Notes: generated by a model not told the origin, from the letters alone. 64,000 nt of DNA from Leptospira sp. (GCA_016742255.1 JACVCB010000019.1:14001-78000); one strand, 5' to 3'; shown: positions 1 through 8,828, counted from the stretch's first letter. Numbers and translations are program-made.

Positions 1-231
1 TGTGTTGCCGCGATACAAGCACCCATCATTATGATGAGTCAAAACAGACAAGAGGTGAAAGATAGAATTCGTTCAGAGAATGATTACAAAATTAATCTAA
101 AATCTGAAATTGAAATCAGAACCTTACATGAAAAAGTGGATCATCTTTTACTGGACCAATGGTCAAAAATGATGAAAATCCAAGCGATTCAAATCGAAAT
201 TCTCAGCGAAATTCGAAGTAAAATCAGATAA
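1..231 (+). CDS. DUF1003 family membrane protein (C-terminal part)
   Basis: The reading frame is open from the first base, so the start codon and membrane helices lie before the window; 76 codons are visible. The visible part opens with AAIQAPIIMMSQNRQ, the end of the second helix and the hallmark motif of DUF1003 proteins, followed by a charged cytoplasmic tail with KDRIRSENDYKINLKSE and LHEKVDHLLL. DUF1003 proteins are small inner-membrane proteins with two helices and no settled function; some are linked to CorA-type ion transport. The family assignment rests on that conserved tail. No terminator is visible in the short gap to the convergent antiporter gene. Confidence 0.8.
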   Translation, partial: CVAAIQAPIIMMSQNRQEVKDRIRSENDYKINLKSEIEIRTLHEKVDHLLLDQWSKMMKIQAIQIEILSEIRSKIR

Positions 232-264
232 GGTTCTGAAACTTCATTTTATCATGTAATTCTC

Positions 265-1965
265 TTAGTTGTTATTTCGCATCCCTCGCGAAATGTATTC
301 ATACAAAAATTCACCAGTGATCACACCTGGGATGATGACTTTTTGTGCACCGTCAGCGACTAACTTTTTAGCTTCACCCGGTTCATCACTCGTCAAAATG
401 ATTTTAGCATTCGGTGCTAATTTGCTAAGAGTGGAAAGCAAACGGTTGTTATTTGTTCCTTTGAGAAAGGAATCAGAGATGGTACAAATGACCATCGAAG
501 CATCATGAAGCCCGATATGAGATAAGGAATCAGGATGAGCAAGGTCAGCATACGCCCATTGGAACCCTTTGTTCGTGAGTTCGTCTTTGAAAGCAGGGTT
601 GTAGTCAGCAATGATGATCCGTTTGATGAGGGATGGTGATAAGTCTTCTAAGTATTCTACAAAGGCACGGGCAATCCGAAAGTATCCTAGGACTATGATG
701 TCTCGCACCATTCCATCTCCATGACCACCGTGTCCACCATGACCGGCTTTCTCTTCTTTACTAGCGTCTTCCGTTTGGTCTGAGATTCCCACGCGAGCGA
801 GTAATCGTTCGAAAGTAGCTGCAATATTATGGTTAAACATAATGATATAAGTAGATAGAACAGAGGCAATGATGGTTGAAGTTAAAATGACTGCTTGTAA
901 TTTCGGAGTGATGTGTTCGAAACCAGCACCTAACGCTAAGATTACGAGGGAGAATTCAGATATCTGAGCAAGGTTTAGTGCCGTAAGAAACCCATTCCTT
1001 ACACCTTTGTTTAGTTTGATGATGACTGGGGCAATGGTGATCATCCTAACAAATAACATGAGTGCGATAATCGCAGCAGATAACCCAATCACTTCTAAAC
1101 TGGGAAGCGGAACTTTTAATCCAAGAGCCACAAAAAAGAGAGTCACAAAAAAATCTCGGATACCAATTAGTTTGGAAATCACATCGGCACCATAAGGAAA
1201 AGCTGCAATACTCATACCTGCAACAAGTGCTCCCATTTCCTTGGAAAGACCCGCTTCTCCAGCGATCCCACAAACTAAAAAACACCACATAATTGATGTT
1301 AGAAGTATTAATTCCGGGCTACTGGCACATGCTTTGTATAACTTAGCTAAGACATAACGGCTGACACTAAAACTAAACGCAATCAGTAGTACAATGATTC
1401 CAACAGAAGATAGAATTTTTAAAATTTCAGGGTTGTTTAGGTTGGGTTGTACACCCATAAACAATATGGCCCATATGTCTTGGAAAACCAAAACCCCAAC
1501 GGTTAATTTACCTGAGAGAGTGTTGATCTCTACCTTGTCTTGCAATAATTTAACAACAATTAACGTCGAACTTAAGGAGAGAGCAACGGCAATATAAAGA
1601 AGGTCAAATTTTTCAGAACCAATAGAAAGTCCAAAAAATGGAAATACAGAATATACAAAAGCAACAGATAAAGTGAATTGTAAGATACCGAGTGTGAACA
1701 TCGCCTTTCCCATTTTAGCGAGTTCCGCAAGATTGATCTCAAGACCAATGATGAAAAGAAGTAAGATGAGTCCAATTTCGGAAATGAGTTCAATACTTGC
1801 TTCGTTGGTAACGAGTTCAAATCCCATCTCTTTCCCAAGCATCGCACCACCGATAATGTAACCTAAGATTAACGGTTGTTTGAGAATGCGAGCAATATGA
1901 CTCAAAACTGTAGCAAATATAATACTGAGACCAATGTCTTGTAAAAGTGACTCTTCCCCGTGCAT
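265..1965 (-). CDS. CPA2 family cation:proton antiporter (KefB/YbaL-like) with His-rich linker
   Basis: A 566-residue protein with about twelve hydrophobic segments in residues 1-390, carrying family motifs such as LILGYIIGGAMLG near residue 32 and LVFQDIWAILFM, where the DI pair corresponds to the ion-binding aspartate region of CPA antiporters. It would exchange H+ for K+ or Na+ across the inner membrane. After the membrane part comes a charged linker with HGGHGGHGDG at about residues 408-417, then a Rossmann-like RCK_N/TrkA_N domain beginning IIVLGYFRIARAF. That domain lacks the usual GxGxxG glycines, so NAD(H) gating may be altered. The ATG at 1965 begins just before the first hydrophobic segment. 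The gene stands alone, convergent with the DUF1003 gene and downstream of the exporter operon. Confidence 0.88.
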   Translation of the reverse strand: MHGEESLLQDIGLSIIFATVLSHIARILKQPLILGYIIGGAMLGKEMGFELVTNEASIELISEIGLILLLFIIGLEINLAELAKMGKAMFTLGILQFTLSVAFVYSVFPFFGLSIGSEKFDLLYIAVALSLSSTLIVVKLLQDKVEINTLSGKLTVGVLVFQDIWAILFMGVQPNLNNPEILKILSSVGIIVLLIAFSFSVSRYVLAKLYKACASSPELILLTSIMWCFLVCGIAGEAGLSKEMGALVAGMSIAAFPYGADVISKLIGIRDFFVTLFFVALGLKVPLPSLEVIGLSAAIIALMLFVRMITIAPVIIKLNKGVRNGFLTALNLAQISEFSLVILALGAGFEHITPKLQAVILTSTIIASVLSTYIIMFNHNIAATFERLLARVGISDQTEDASKEEKAGHGGHGGHGDGMVRDIIVLGYFRIARAFVEYLEDLSPSLIKRIIIADYNPAFKDELTNKGFQWAYADLAHPDSLSHIGLHDASMVICTISDSFLKGTNNNRLLSTLSKLAPNAKIILTSDEPGEAKKLVADGAQKVIIPGVITGEFLYEYISRGMRNNN

Positions 1966-2042
1966 AGATACCTTCTTTAGGGAAAATTTTAGGAATTCAG
2001 TGAGATGTGAAAGTCGTTTTTTTTTCTACATAAGAAATACGA

Positions 2043-3539
2043 CTAAGGAGAAGGAGAATTTTGCAAAAAAGTTGCTGTAGATGCTTGGAAGTTGGCAACT
2101 GCGACATGATGATCGTACAATGCCTTAATTTCACGCACGGCTGCTTCCGCACTTGTCTGTTCGCGAATATTCACAAATAAAAGTGTAGAATCTCCCAAAG
2201 CAAAACGTTCCCGTTCCATCTCTTCTAGTTTTCTGGCAAGTTCTACTTCATTTTGTGTGACGTTCACTCGTTTGGCTGAAGCAATGACTTCTGAGATTGC
2301 GTCTTGTACTTCGGTTTTGATTTTGTCTTTTGAAAATTGTAATTCTTGGTCAAGTTGGGCAATTTTTGCTTCTGCCGCTCCAATCATCCCACGAGGCCTT
2401 CTTGTTTGGATGGGGACATTCAAGACAAGTGAAGCTTCTAGTTCTGGTTTAGACCTTGTGACTGAACCCGGCCCTAAGTCCTGAGATCCTGCGACTACCA
2501 AATCCACTTGCGGTTTGAGTGAGTTATAACCCATGTCTTGGTCCACTCGAGCTTTCTCTCGTTTGAATTCATAGTCTTGGATTTCTGGTCGGAACTTCCA
2601 TGCGAGTTTAATACTTTTGTCTAATTCAAGAACTTTGTAATCGATGGGTTTTGGAAATCCTATGGGTAATCTGTCTGTTGATGGTAAAATTAAATTTCCA
2701 TCCGCAGCACGTAAGAACAATGACAAGTCAATTGCTGCTTTTTGCATTTCACGTTCCGCTGAAACGAATTGTGATTCCCTTTGTAAAATGGCGCGGTCAT
2801 TTTCTGTACCTTCCATTTTGGGAATATCACCTAACTTGATTCTTTGGGCTATTTGTTGTTGTCTGTTCTTTGCAATCTCTAACAAGTCTTTGTTGACCAA
2901 GTATTCTTGGCCACTTGCAACCCATTTCCAATACCGTTTGGTTGCTTCTTTGATTACTTCAATTTTTAACTTTTGGATTGATAACTCAGCAAGTTTTCGA
3001 TCAATGTCTGCTTTCCTAAGGTCGGCTCTGTTTTTATCAATCTCACGATTTCTCATGAGTGGAACAACAGCACCAGCTCTTACTTCTCCATAATCATTGG
3101 TTTCTCTTCGACCGTCATAAACAGGAAATTTTCCACGACCAATGCGGTATCCAGCAAAAAAAGATGTCCCACCAAGTGGAGTTGGTTTTTCGAACACAGT
3201 GTCCGCTCCATTATTAGTGTAATATCCAATTGGTTTGGTTGTACCCATAGCTTTGAATTGTAAATCAAAAGCACCTTCAGCTGCTAAATAATTGTATTCT
3301 GTTTCTGTTAATAGTTTTTCAGCAGCTAGGACAAGGGGATAGGATTTTTCAACAGACCTTAATAGTTCTGAAAGAGTTAATACTCCTGGTTGTTGGTTGA
3401 TATAATCTTGTGTGTAAATGTTGGGTCCATGTAAGGATTCGAACGGATCTTTTGTTGGATCCGCTTCCAATAAAAAAGAAAAAAACATCCCAAATGGGCA
3501 TAACAACGCCAATAAAAATCGATTTAATAGCGTTTTCAT
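2043..3539 (-). CDS. TolC-family outer-membrane efflux protein
   Basis: A 498-residue protein with an N-terminal hydrophobic segment (residues 5-25) that acts as a secretion signal, without a lipobox cysteine. The rest shows the pattern of TolC/OEP proteins: two alternating blocks of long amphipathic helices (for example around ELSIQKLKIEVIKEATKRY and the second repeat around IKTEVQDAISEVIAS) separated by strand-rich segments with GVLTLSEL-type starts. TolC channels span the outer membrane and periplasm as trimers and dock on an inner-membrane ABC/HlyD pair. The start codon overlaps the end of the HlyD gene by 4 bp, which indicates translational coupling in an ABC-HlyD-TolC operon. The substrate is unknown. 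Confidence 0.87.
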   Translation of the reverse strand: MKTLLNRFLLALLCPFGMFFSFLLEADPTKDPFESLHGPNIYTQDYINQQPGVLTLSELLRSVEKSYPLVLAAEKLLTETEYNYLAAEGAFDLQFKAMGTTKPIGYYTNNGADTVFEKPTPLGGTSFFAGYRIGRGKFPVYDGRRETNDYGEVRAGAVVPLMRNREIDKNRADLRKADIDRKLAELSIQKLKIEVIKEATKRYWKWVASGQEYLVNKDLLEIAKNRQQQIAQRIKLGDIPKMEGTENDRAILQRESQFVSAEREMQKAAIDLSLFLRAADGNLILPSTDRLPIGFPKPIDYKVLELDKSIKLAWKFRPEIQDYEFKREKARVDQDMGYNSLKPQVDLVVAGSQDLGPGSVTRSKPELEASLVLNVPIQTRRPRGMIGAAEAKIAQLDQELQFSKDKIKTEVQDAISEVIASAKRVNVTQNEVELARKLEEMERERFALGDSTLLFVNIREQTSAEAAVREIKALYDHHVAVANFQASTATFLQNSPSP

Positions 3540-4885
3540 TTTGTTTTCTCTCCTCCTCCATTCTCATCTAACAACGATTTCATTTCAGGATCATCCATTG
3601 GTAAATTTGGAGGGAAATCGTTGAACCTTCTCCACAATTCATAACCAACACTGACTCGATTGAGAAAAATCCATCCTTTTGCTCTTACCCCTTGTCTGAG
3701 GTAACGACTCGAAGGCCACTGCCGATCTTCATTATCAGGGATTACAAGGACACGAAAATTTCCTGATCCATTGTCAGTGATGTCCACTAGTTTGACAACA
3801 CCACCAAAAGTACCAACAGCAGTTTCGGGCCAACCACTGATTTGTAAAACTGGATACCCTTGGAATTGTAAACGAACTTTTCTTCCTTCACCAACTAACG
3901 GAATGTCATTCCCTGATATAAATAACTCTACAGCTTTGTCTTCCGCATCTGGGACAAGGATGGCAACTCCATCACCTTCTTTCACTTGTTGTGTATCTGG
4001 ATTCACAAGGATTCTCATGATGGTTCCATCTCTTGGTGCAAACACTTCCTGATTTTCTTGTCTTGATAACCTTGCATCTAATTTAGGTAGTTCTTCTAAA
4101 ACTCTCGCAACCTCAGATTGTGCAGAAGCAAGAGATGCCTTTGCATCATTGATAGATGCTTCAGCATCTTGTTGGACTTTTCCTGTATCACTATTTAATG
4201 CTCGTTCTTCTTTGACAGCGGCATCATAAGTTGCCCTTGCACGATCGAGACCGGTTTCTGCATTTGTATGATCAAGTTCTGCAAGTTCTAATGTACGTTT
4301 GGAAGTTAAACCCTTTTCCCATAATTGTTTTTGGCGGTCTAAATTGAGATTAGCTGTTTTTAAGGCAGCTTTTGCTGCATCTACTGCTTGTTCGCTGGCA
4401 CGAACTCTATCCCTCGCCATCATCATACGAGAATCGGCAGCACTCACAGCACTTCCTTTTGACGAACGTAAACTTAATATCCTAGAACGGATGTTATCTT
4501 CTCTGGAGCGAGCAGCTTCGAGTCTTTGTAAGAGTGCATTTCTTTCTTCGCGAATCCTAGTGATAAAATTGGGATCATTGTCCGAAATATCAATAATAGG
4601 ATCACCTTTTTTAACACGAGTCCCTTCGTGGACATGCCATTTAACAACTCTACCACTAATTGGAGATTCAATTACTTGTTGGCGATCTAGTGGCGCATAT
4701 GCCACGACTCTTCCAAAACCCATAGTGGTTTGTTGCCATGGAACATAAAGTAAGATGAGAACACTAAGAAAAAAAATAACCGTTAAGATATAAGCTAAAC
4801 TTTGTGCTGGAAGTGCAGTTTGTACCAATCGATATGATGGCAGATTTTTGCGAAGTTTCCATTTGGGTGACATATTCGTTTTCAT
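3536..4885 (-). CDS. HlyD-family periplasmic adaptor (membrane fusion) protein
   Basis: 449 residues: a short cytoplasmic end, one membrane helix at about 29-49 (LAYILTVIFFLSVLILLYV), a lipoyl/biotinyl-like half motif (ESPISGRVVKWHVHEGTRVKKGDPI, about 68-92), a long Ala/Arg-rich coiled-coil hairpin to about 280, the second half motif (FAPRDGTIMRIL) and a beta-barrel end. This is the architecture of HlyD-type adaptors that bridge an inner-membrane exporter and TolC. It follows the ABC gene after 6 bases. ATGs at 4885 and 4873 (Met5) are both possible starts; neither has a clear ribosome-binding site, which fits coupling to the upstream gene. Confidence 0.87.
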   Translation of the reverse strand: MKTNMSPKWKLRKNLPSYRLVQTALPAQSLAYILTVIFFLSVLILLYVPWQQTTMGFGRVVAYAPLDRQQVIESPISGRVVKWHVHEGTRVKKGDPIIDISDNDPNFITRIREERNALLQRLEAARSREDNIRSRILSLRSSKGSAVSAADSRMMMARDRVRASEQAVDAAKAALKTANLNLDRQKQLWEKGLTSKRTLELAELDHTNAETGLDRARATYDAAVKEERALNSDTGKVQQDAEASINDAKASLASAQSEVARVLEELPKLDARLSRQENQEVFAPRDGTIMRILVNPDTQQVKEGDGVAILVPDAEDKAVELFISGNDIPLVGEGRKVRLQFQGYPVLQISGWPETAVGTFGGVVKLVDITDNGSGNFRVLVIPDNEDRQWPSSRYLRQGVRAKGWIFLNRVSVGYELWRRFNDFPPNLPMDDPEMKSLLDENGGGEKTK

Positions 4886-4891
4886 AGTGGT

Positions 4892-7120
4892 TTATGAATT
4901 AACCTTTAAGGAATGAGAATCATCTTCTAAGCGCAGGATTTGGTCCATTTGTCCCAGTATGGTTGGTGATTTGGATACAATGAATACTGTCCATTCCCGA
5001 TTTTTTTGGAGCAAAACTTTCAAACAAGAAGTTAACAAAGGAGGTGGTAATTGGTCAAGAATTCCATCAATCAGGATCAGTTTCGGATTTCCAATGATAG
5101 CTCTTGTTAGGATTAACAATGCAGATTGGACATTGTCAAAAGGATGCCCAAAAGTTAACAGTTGTGTGTGGATTCCTTGTGGTAAAGATTGAATTGTTTT
5201 CCAAAGTCCTAAATCTTCTAATAGATCTCGTATTGTAATCAGAGAAATTTCTTCGCGTCCCACTCGGATATTTTCTAAAATCGTTCCTTCAAAAATTTCA
5301 TTCCCTCTGATGAGAACTGTATACGATTGAATCTGCTCTTTTGAAACTTCATGGATATTTTGATGGTTGTATTCAACAATTCCAGAGTTTGGTTCTCTTA
5401 GTCCGCTGAGTAAATCAAGTAAGATATGCGCATCGTAAGGTGTATTGGAAGTGACACCGATTGTTTTTCCTGCTTGGACTTTTAAATTGAATTGGTTGAA
5501 AATTTTATGTCCGTTGGCAAGTGAATAATCTACTCCTGAAAATTGAACCTGGATCGGTCCTTTCGGAATTTCAAAAGGAACTGTTTTAGCAGTTAATGTC
5601 GGTAAATGGAAAACCGAATTAATTTTATCAACTGCTGCTATTAAACTATAAAAACTATCCAATTGTTTTCCAAACTTGGATATATCATTTAGAACCTTTG
5701 CAATCACTAATTCTGCGGCAACTAATTGTCCAATTGTAAGTTGTCTATGAATGACCAAATAACCACCAATCCCTAAGACAATTGCACTTGCTAACGCTTG
5801 TATGCCGACAAGTCCAATGATTTGTTTGATGTAAACAGAGAAGTATTTTTTACGAGCAAAAAGATAATCGCGGATAATAGAATCTGCTCTTTCAATTGCA
5901 AAATGAGACCCAAACGTAGAATGAAATAAAGCGGAATGCCTCGAAATTTCCTCGAGCCATGCAGCTACCTTATACTTCTCTTTTGAAATTTTGATGTAGT
6001 TTTCAGAAGCAGGTTTTCCTAGTTGGTAGATTACAACGTAACCACCAACAACCAATATAAACAAAGAAAAAACAATAAAGATAGGATGGTAAAATGAGAT
6101 GAGTACGAATCCGATAACGGTTGTTAAGACAACTGCTAATCCATCAACCAATAATGAATGAATGGATTTTTGAATGGTCATTGTATCAAAAAATCGATTC
6201 ACAAGTTCAGGATTATGGTGTTTGTCTAAGGCATCTTGTTTGATCCTTGGAAAACGAACAGCAAACTCAGTGGCGATCCTAACAAACACTCTTCTTTGTA
6301 AAATTTCTACGACATAAATTTGAATGGTTTGCATTGCTCCTGCAAAACCCAAAAAGAAGACAACTAAGAAAGTTAGAATGATGACAGGTTGTAATAAAAC
6401 CCCGAAGGCAACAATATTGACTAAGGAAGAGGTTGCAACTGGAACAACTAAAGATAAAATTCCAATTCCAATTCCATAAATAAAAACAATCCAAACATCC
6501 TTTGACTCAATGCGTATGAGATGATAAATTTGTTTGATTGCATTTTTGACTGCAGAGGATGTGGAATGAGATTCCTTTTGCGATGAAAAGGGAAACATTG
6601 GTTCTGCGACAATCCAATCCACAACATCCTTTGTTGATTTGATTTCGAATAATTTTAGAAATTCTTTTTCGGAAACCCATTCTTCATCACCAATATGATT
6701 GTGTAAAGGTCGTATGAGATAAGAGGATGCATGGTATCCTAAAATCGCATAAAATTCAGGAAGACCAAGTTCCTTATTTTTAATTTGAAATAAAAAAGGT
6801 GCTTCTTTTGTGATATAACTCCGAATCTCCAAAATGGATTTTTGGACGAAGTTAAGTTTAATTTGGTATTGGTGAGAAGCTGCTATTAAGTAATCGAGGA
6901 ATTCCAGTTTTGCTTCATGTGGGAATTTGCTACGAAGTGATCGGAAACCTTCCAATAATTGGCTAGGGACAGATTGGATACTTAAAGATTCGGATAAAAA
7001 ATCTAAAATGGACTGAGCGAGAGACTCACCAGTCGAAAGTCGTATGGGAAGTTCGATTTCCTTTGTTTTGAAGAGTTGGCTTCGGAAATGGCGAAGCAAC
7101 GATTTTATTAATTTTAACAT
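4892..7120 (-). CDS. ABC exporter-like protein with a degenerate nucleotide-binding domain
   Basis: 742 residues. Residues 1-205 are a soluble region not recognised with certainty (position and length recall the C39-like domain of HlyB-type exporters, but no catalytic Cys or His is apparent). Residues about 210-490 hold five to six membrane helices of ABC exporter type. Residues about 525-742 follow the order of an ABC ATPase, yet the motifs are lost: the Walker A position reads GVTSNTPYDAH (no GK[ST]), the signature region reads FDNVQSALLILTRAI (no LSGGQ), Walker B reads LILIDG with no catalytic Glu, and the H-loop reads IVSKSP with no His. The conserved EGTILENIRVG after the Q-loop proves the ancestry. 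It is first in the operon with HlyD and TolC genes. It cannot be expected to hydrolyse ATP by the usual mechanism. Confidence 0.82.
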   Translation of the reverse strand: MLKLIKSLLRHFRSQLFKTKEIELPIRLSTGESLAQSILDFLSESLSIQSVPSQLLEGFRSLRSKFPHEAKLEFLDYLIAASHQYQIKLNFVQKSILEIRSYITKEAPFLFQIKNKELGLPEFYAILGYHASSYLIRPLHNHIGDEEWVSEKEFLKLFEIKSTKDVVDWIVAEPMFPFSSQKESHSTSSAVKNAIKQIYHLIRIESKDVWIVFIYGIGIGILSLVVPVATSSLVNIVAFGVLLQPVIILTFLVVFFLGFAGAMQTIQIYVVEILQRRVFVRIATEFAVRFPRIKQDALDKHHNPELVNRFFDTMTIQKSIHSLLVDGLAVVLTTVIGFVLISFYHPIFIVFSLFILVVGGYVVIYQLGKPASENYIKISKEKYKVAAWLEEISRHSALFHSTFGSHFAIERADSIIRDYLFARKKYFSVYIKQIIGLVGIQALASAIVLGIGGYLVIHRQLTIGQLVAAELVIAKVLNDISKFGKQLDSFYSLIAAVDKINSVFHLPTLTAKTVPFEIPKGPIQVQFSGVDYSLANGHKIFNQFNLKVQAGKTIGVTSNTPYDAHILLDLLSGLREPNSGIVEYNHQNIHEVSKEQIQSYTVLIRGNEIFEGTILENIRVGREEISLITIRDLLEDLGLWKTIQSLPQGIHTQLLTFGHPFDNVQSALLILTRAIIGNPKLILIDGILDQLPPPLLTSCLKVLLQKNREWTVFIVSKSPTILGQMDQILRLEDDSHSLKVNS

Positions 7121-7150
7121 GTGAATTTCAATTCGTGCTTTAGACTCCTC

Positions 7151-7179
7151 TTGACAAAACTTAGTTTTTGATTTTCTAT
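7151..7179 (+). promoter_or_regulatory. Candidate sigma-70 promoter for the first YceI gene
   Basis: A perfect -35 hexamer TTGACA (7151-7156) is followed after 17 bases by TTCTAT (7174-7179), a weak -10. Transcription would start about 12 bases before the ATG at 7198, leaving room for the AGAGG ribosome-binding site. Seen in sequence only. Confidence 0.45.
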
Positions 7180-7197
7180 TTTTGGATAGAGGATTCT

Positions 7198-7803
7198 ATG
7201 AAAATTTTTTATTCTATTTTAGCTTTATTCATTGTCGGCATTTTGGGGCCAATTGTTGCAGAAGAAAATTGTGAATATGAGTATGATCCGAACAAAACCA
7301 ACTTAGAATGGACAGCGTTCAAGTTTACTGAAAAAACAGGTGTTAAAGGTAAATTTGATAACATTCGAGTGACGGGAAAAACGAAAGACAAATCAAAGTT
7401 TGGTGTCGCAGAAAAAATTCGATTCCAAATTGACAGTTCGTCCGTGAACTCATCCAATCCAGACCGTGATGCCAAAATCAAAAAGTTTTTCTTTGGATCT
7501 GTAAAAGGAAATCATAAATTAACAGGTCATTTTTCAGACCTCTCATCGGGAGAAACTGGCACGGCAAAATTACACCTTCAATTTGGAAAATTCAAAACAT
7601 CAGTTCCCGTAAACTTTGTATGGAAAGAGGATACGGTAGAAGTAGTGGGAACAGTGGATGTGGCAACTCTTGGTTTAACACAAGGTTTATCTAAATTAAA
7701 TGCCGAGTGTAATGATTTACACAAAGGTGCAGATGGAGTGAGTAAACTTTGGCCTACAGTTGATGTGAAAGTAGTTTCCACATTGAAAAAAGTTTGTAAG
7801 TAA
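7198..7803 (+). CDS. YceI-family periplasmic lipid-binding-like protein
   Basis: 201 residues from the ATG at 7198, chosen because AGAGG lies 6 bases upstream and the protein then begins with a clean signal peptide (MKIFYSILALFIVGILGPIVAEE); an earlier in-frame start at 7168 would spoil it. The mature part matches the YceI lipocalin-like barrel: TNLEWTAFKFTEKTGVKGKF at the start, a middle SSSVNSSNPDRDAKIKKFFF segment with the NPDRDAKI signature, and a C-terminal strand ending in VDVKVVSTLKKVC. YceI proteins bind long isoprenoid or lipid ligands in the periplasm. A second YceI gene lies at 15944. Confidence 0.87.
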   Translation: MKIFYSILALFIVGILGPIVAEENCEYEYDPNKTNLEWTAFKFTEKTGVKGKFDNIRVTGKTKDKSKFGVAEKIRFQIDSSSVNSSNPDRDAKIKKFFFGSVKGNHKLTGHFSDLSSGETGTAKLHLQFGKFKTSVPVNFVWKEDTVEVVGTVDVATLGLTQGLSKLNAECNDLHKGADGVSKLWPTVDVKVVSTLKKVCK

Positions 7804-7821
7804 TTACAGATTGTTTTAACG

Positions 7822-7837
7822 TAACAAAGTTTTGTTA
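7822..7837. repeat. Short perfect inverted repeat between YceI and DUF1801 genes
   Basis: TAACAAA-GT-TTTGTTA, seven-base arms with a two-base centre, about 34 bases before the DUF1801 start. No U-run follows, so it is not a standard terminator; an operator is possible. A+T-rich palindromes this short can occur by chance. Confidence 0.25.
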
Positions 7838-7870
7838 ACTTAGGTTTGGGTAAGGACGGTGAAGTTTTAG

Positions 7871-8260
7871 ATGGACAAAGAAATTCAAAACTATCATCAA
7901 TCTTTATCCCAAACAGAACAAGAAATTTGTAACTTGTTGTTTGAAGTGATCAATACATCACTTTCAAAATCTGAACATAAAATTTGGCATGGGCATCCTG
8001 TTTGGTTCCTGGATGGAAATCCTATTGTAGGTTATAGTAAACGAAAATCATGTATCCAACTTCTCTTTTGGAGTGGCCAAAGTTTTGAGATAGAAGGCCT
8101 CACACCAGAAGGTAGTTTTAAAGCAGCAGTAGCTCGATTTACAGATGTAAAACAAATCAAGAAAAAAGATCTAAAACTATGGCTTACCCAATCAAAAAAA
8201 ATACAGTGGGATTATAAAAACATTGTAAAACGAAAAGGGAAACTAGAGAGACTCAAATAA
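7871..8260 (+). CDS. DUF1801 (YdhG-like) domain protein
   Basis: 129 residues. The pattern is typical of DUF1801: an N-terminal helix pair (QNYHQSLSQTEQEICNLLFEVI), then SEHKIWHGHPVWFLDGNPIVGYSKRKSCIQLLFWSG, where the WHGHPVW and GYS...IQLLFW segments are the family core, then a basic C-terminal helix (VKQIKKKDLKLWLTQSKKI). The function of the family is not established, although the fold resembles frataxin/CyaY. The stop codon is followed after a few bases by the acetyltransferase gene, so the two may be co-transcribed. Confidence 0.75.
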   Translation: MDKEIQNYHQSLSQTEQEICNLLFEVINTSLSKSEHKIWHGHPVWFLDGNPIVGYSKRKSCIQLLFWSGQSFEIEGLTPEGSFKAAVARFTDVKQIKKKDLKLWLTQSKKIQWDYKNIVKRKGKLERLK

Positions 8261-8276
8261 ATTGAGTCGTTCCATC

Positions 8277-8726
8277 ATGTTAAATATAAGTATAAAAAAA
8301 CTATCTGCAGATGATTTGTTTGAGTTTCTAGATCTCATTCGTGTTTTTGAAGATGTATTTGAAATGAAACAGTTTCAAATGCCAAACGAGAGTTACCTTC
8401 AATCTCTTTTATCACGAGATGATTTTTTTGTGTTTGTTACATTAATTGATGGAAAGGTAATCGCTGGACTCACTGCTTATCTATTGAGACAGTATTATTC
8501 CGAAAGACCACTGGTTTATATTTTTGATTTAGCGGTACAAACGAAATGGCAACGAAAAGGAGTTGGTAAAACATTAATTCGAAGCATCAATGAATATTGT
8601 AGAAAAGAGGGCATGGAAGAAGTATTTGTCCAAGCAGATGTAGCTGATGAGTATGCTTTGGATTTTTACAGATCTACAGGTGGTCTACCAGAAGAGGTTA
8701 TACATTTCACGTATCCTTTAAATTAA
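8277..8726 (+). CDS. GNAT acetyltransferase of the AAC(3)-I type
   Basis: 149 residues from the ATG at 8277; a TTG at 8262 would add five residues and cannot be excluded, as neither start has a strong ribosome-binding site. The sequence follows AAC(3)-I aminoglycoside acetyltransferases along its length: F-EDVF near the start, YLQSLLSRDDFFVFVTLIDGKVIAGLTAYLL, ERPLVYIFDLAV, the acetyl-CoA loop QRKGVGKTLI, then EVFVQADVADEYALDFYRSTG and the closing EEVIHFTYPL. These enzymes transfer acetyl from acetyl-CoA to the 3-amino group of gentamicin-type drugs. Whether this chromosomal homologue acts on drugs is unknown; the assignment is to the subfamily, not to a resistance phenotype. Confidence 0.75.
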   Translation: MLNISIKKLSADDLFEFLDLIRVFEDVFEMKQFQMPNESYLQSLLSRDDFFVFVTLIDGKVIAGLTAYLLRQYYSERPLVYIFDLAVQTKWQRKGVGKTLIRSINEYCRKEGMEEVFVQADVADEYALDFYRSTGGLPEEVIHFTYPLN

Positions 8727-8828
8727 TTCTTTTCATTTTTTTAGTTCTCTAATTAAGAAACTTCCTCTCTCTGAATTTGTTTACATAAATTTGGAATCGA
8801 ATGAATGTATGTCATTACGAGGCCATTT

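Noticed and set aside
2012..2044. Possible terminator hairpin AGTCGT ... ACGACT after the TolC gene
   Set aside because: Stem is only six pairs with a large interior and no U-run follows on the minus strand.
2644..3093. Open frame of 149 codons on the plus strand
   Set aside because: Lies inside the TolC-like gene on the other strand; no ribosome-binding site or domain.
4299..4748. Open frame of 149 codons on the plus strand
   Set aside because: Antisense to the HlyD-like gene's coiled-coil region; shadow of Leu/Ala-rich codons.
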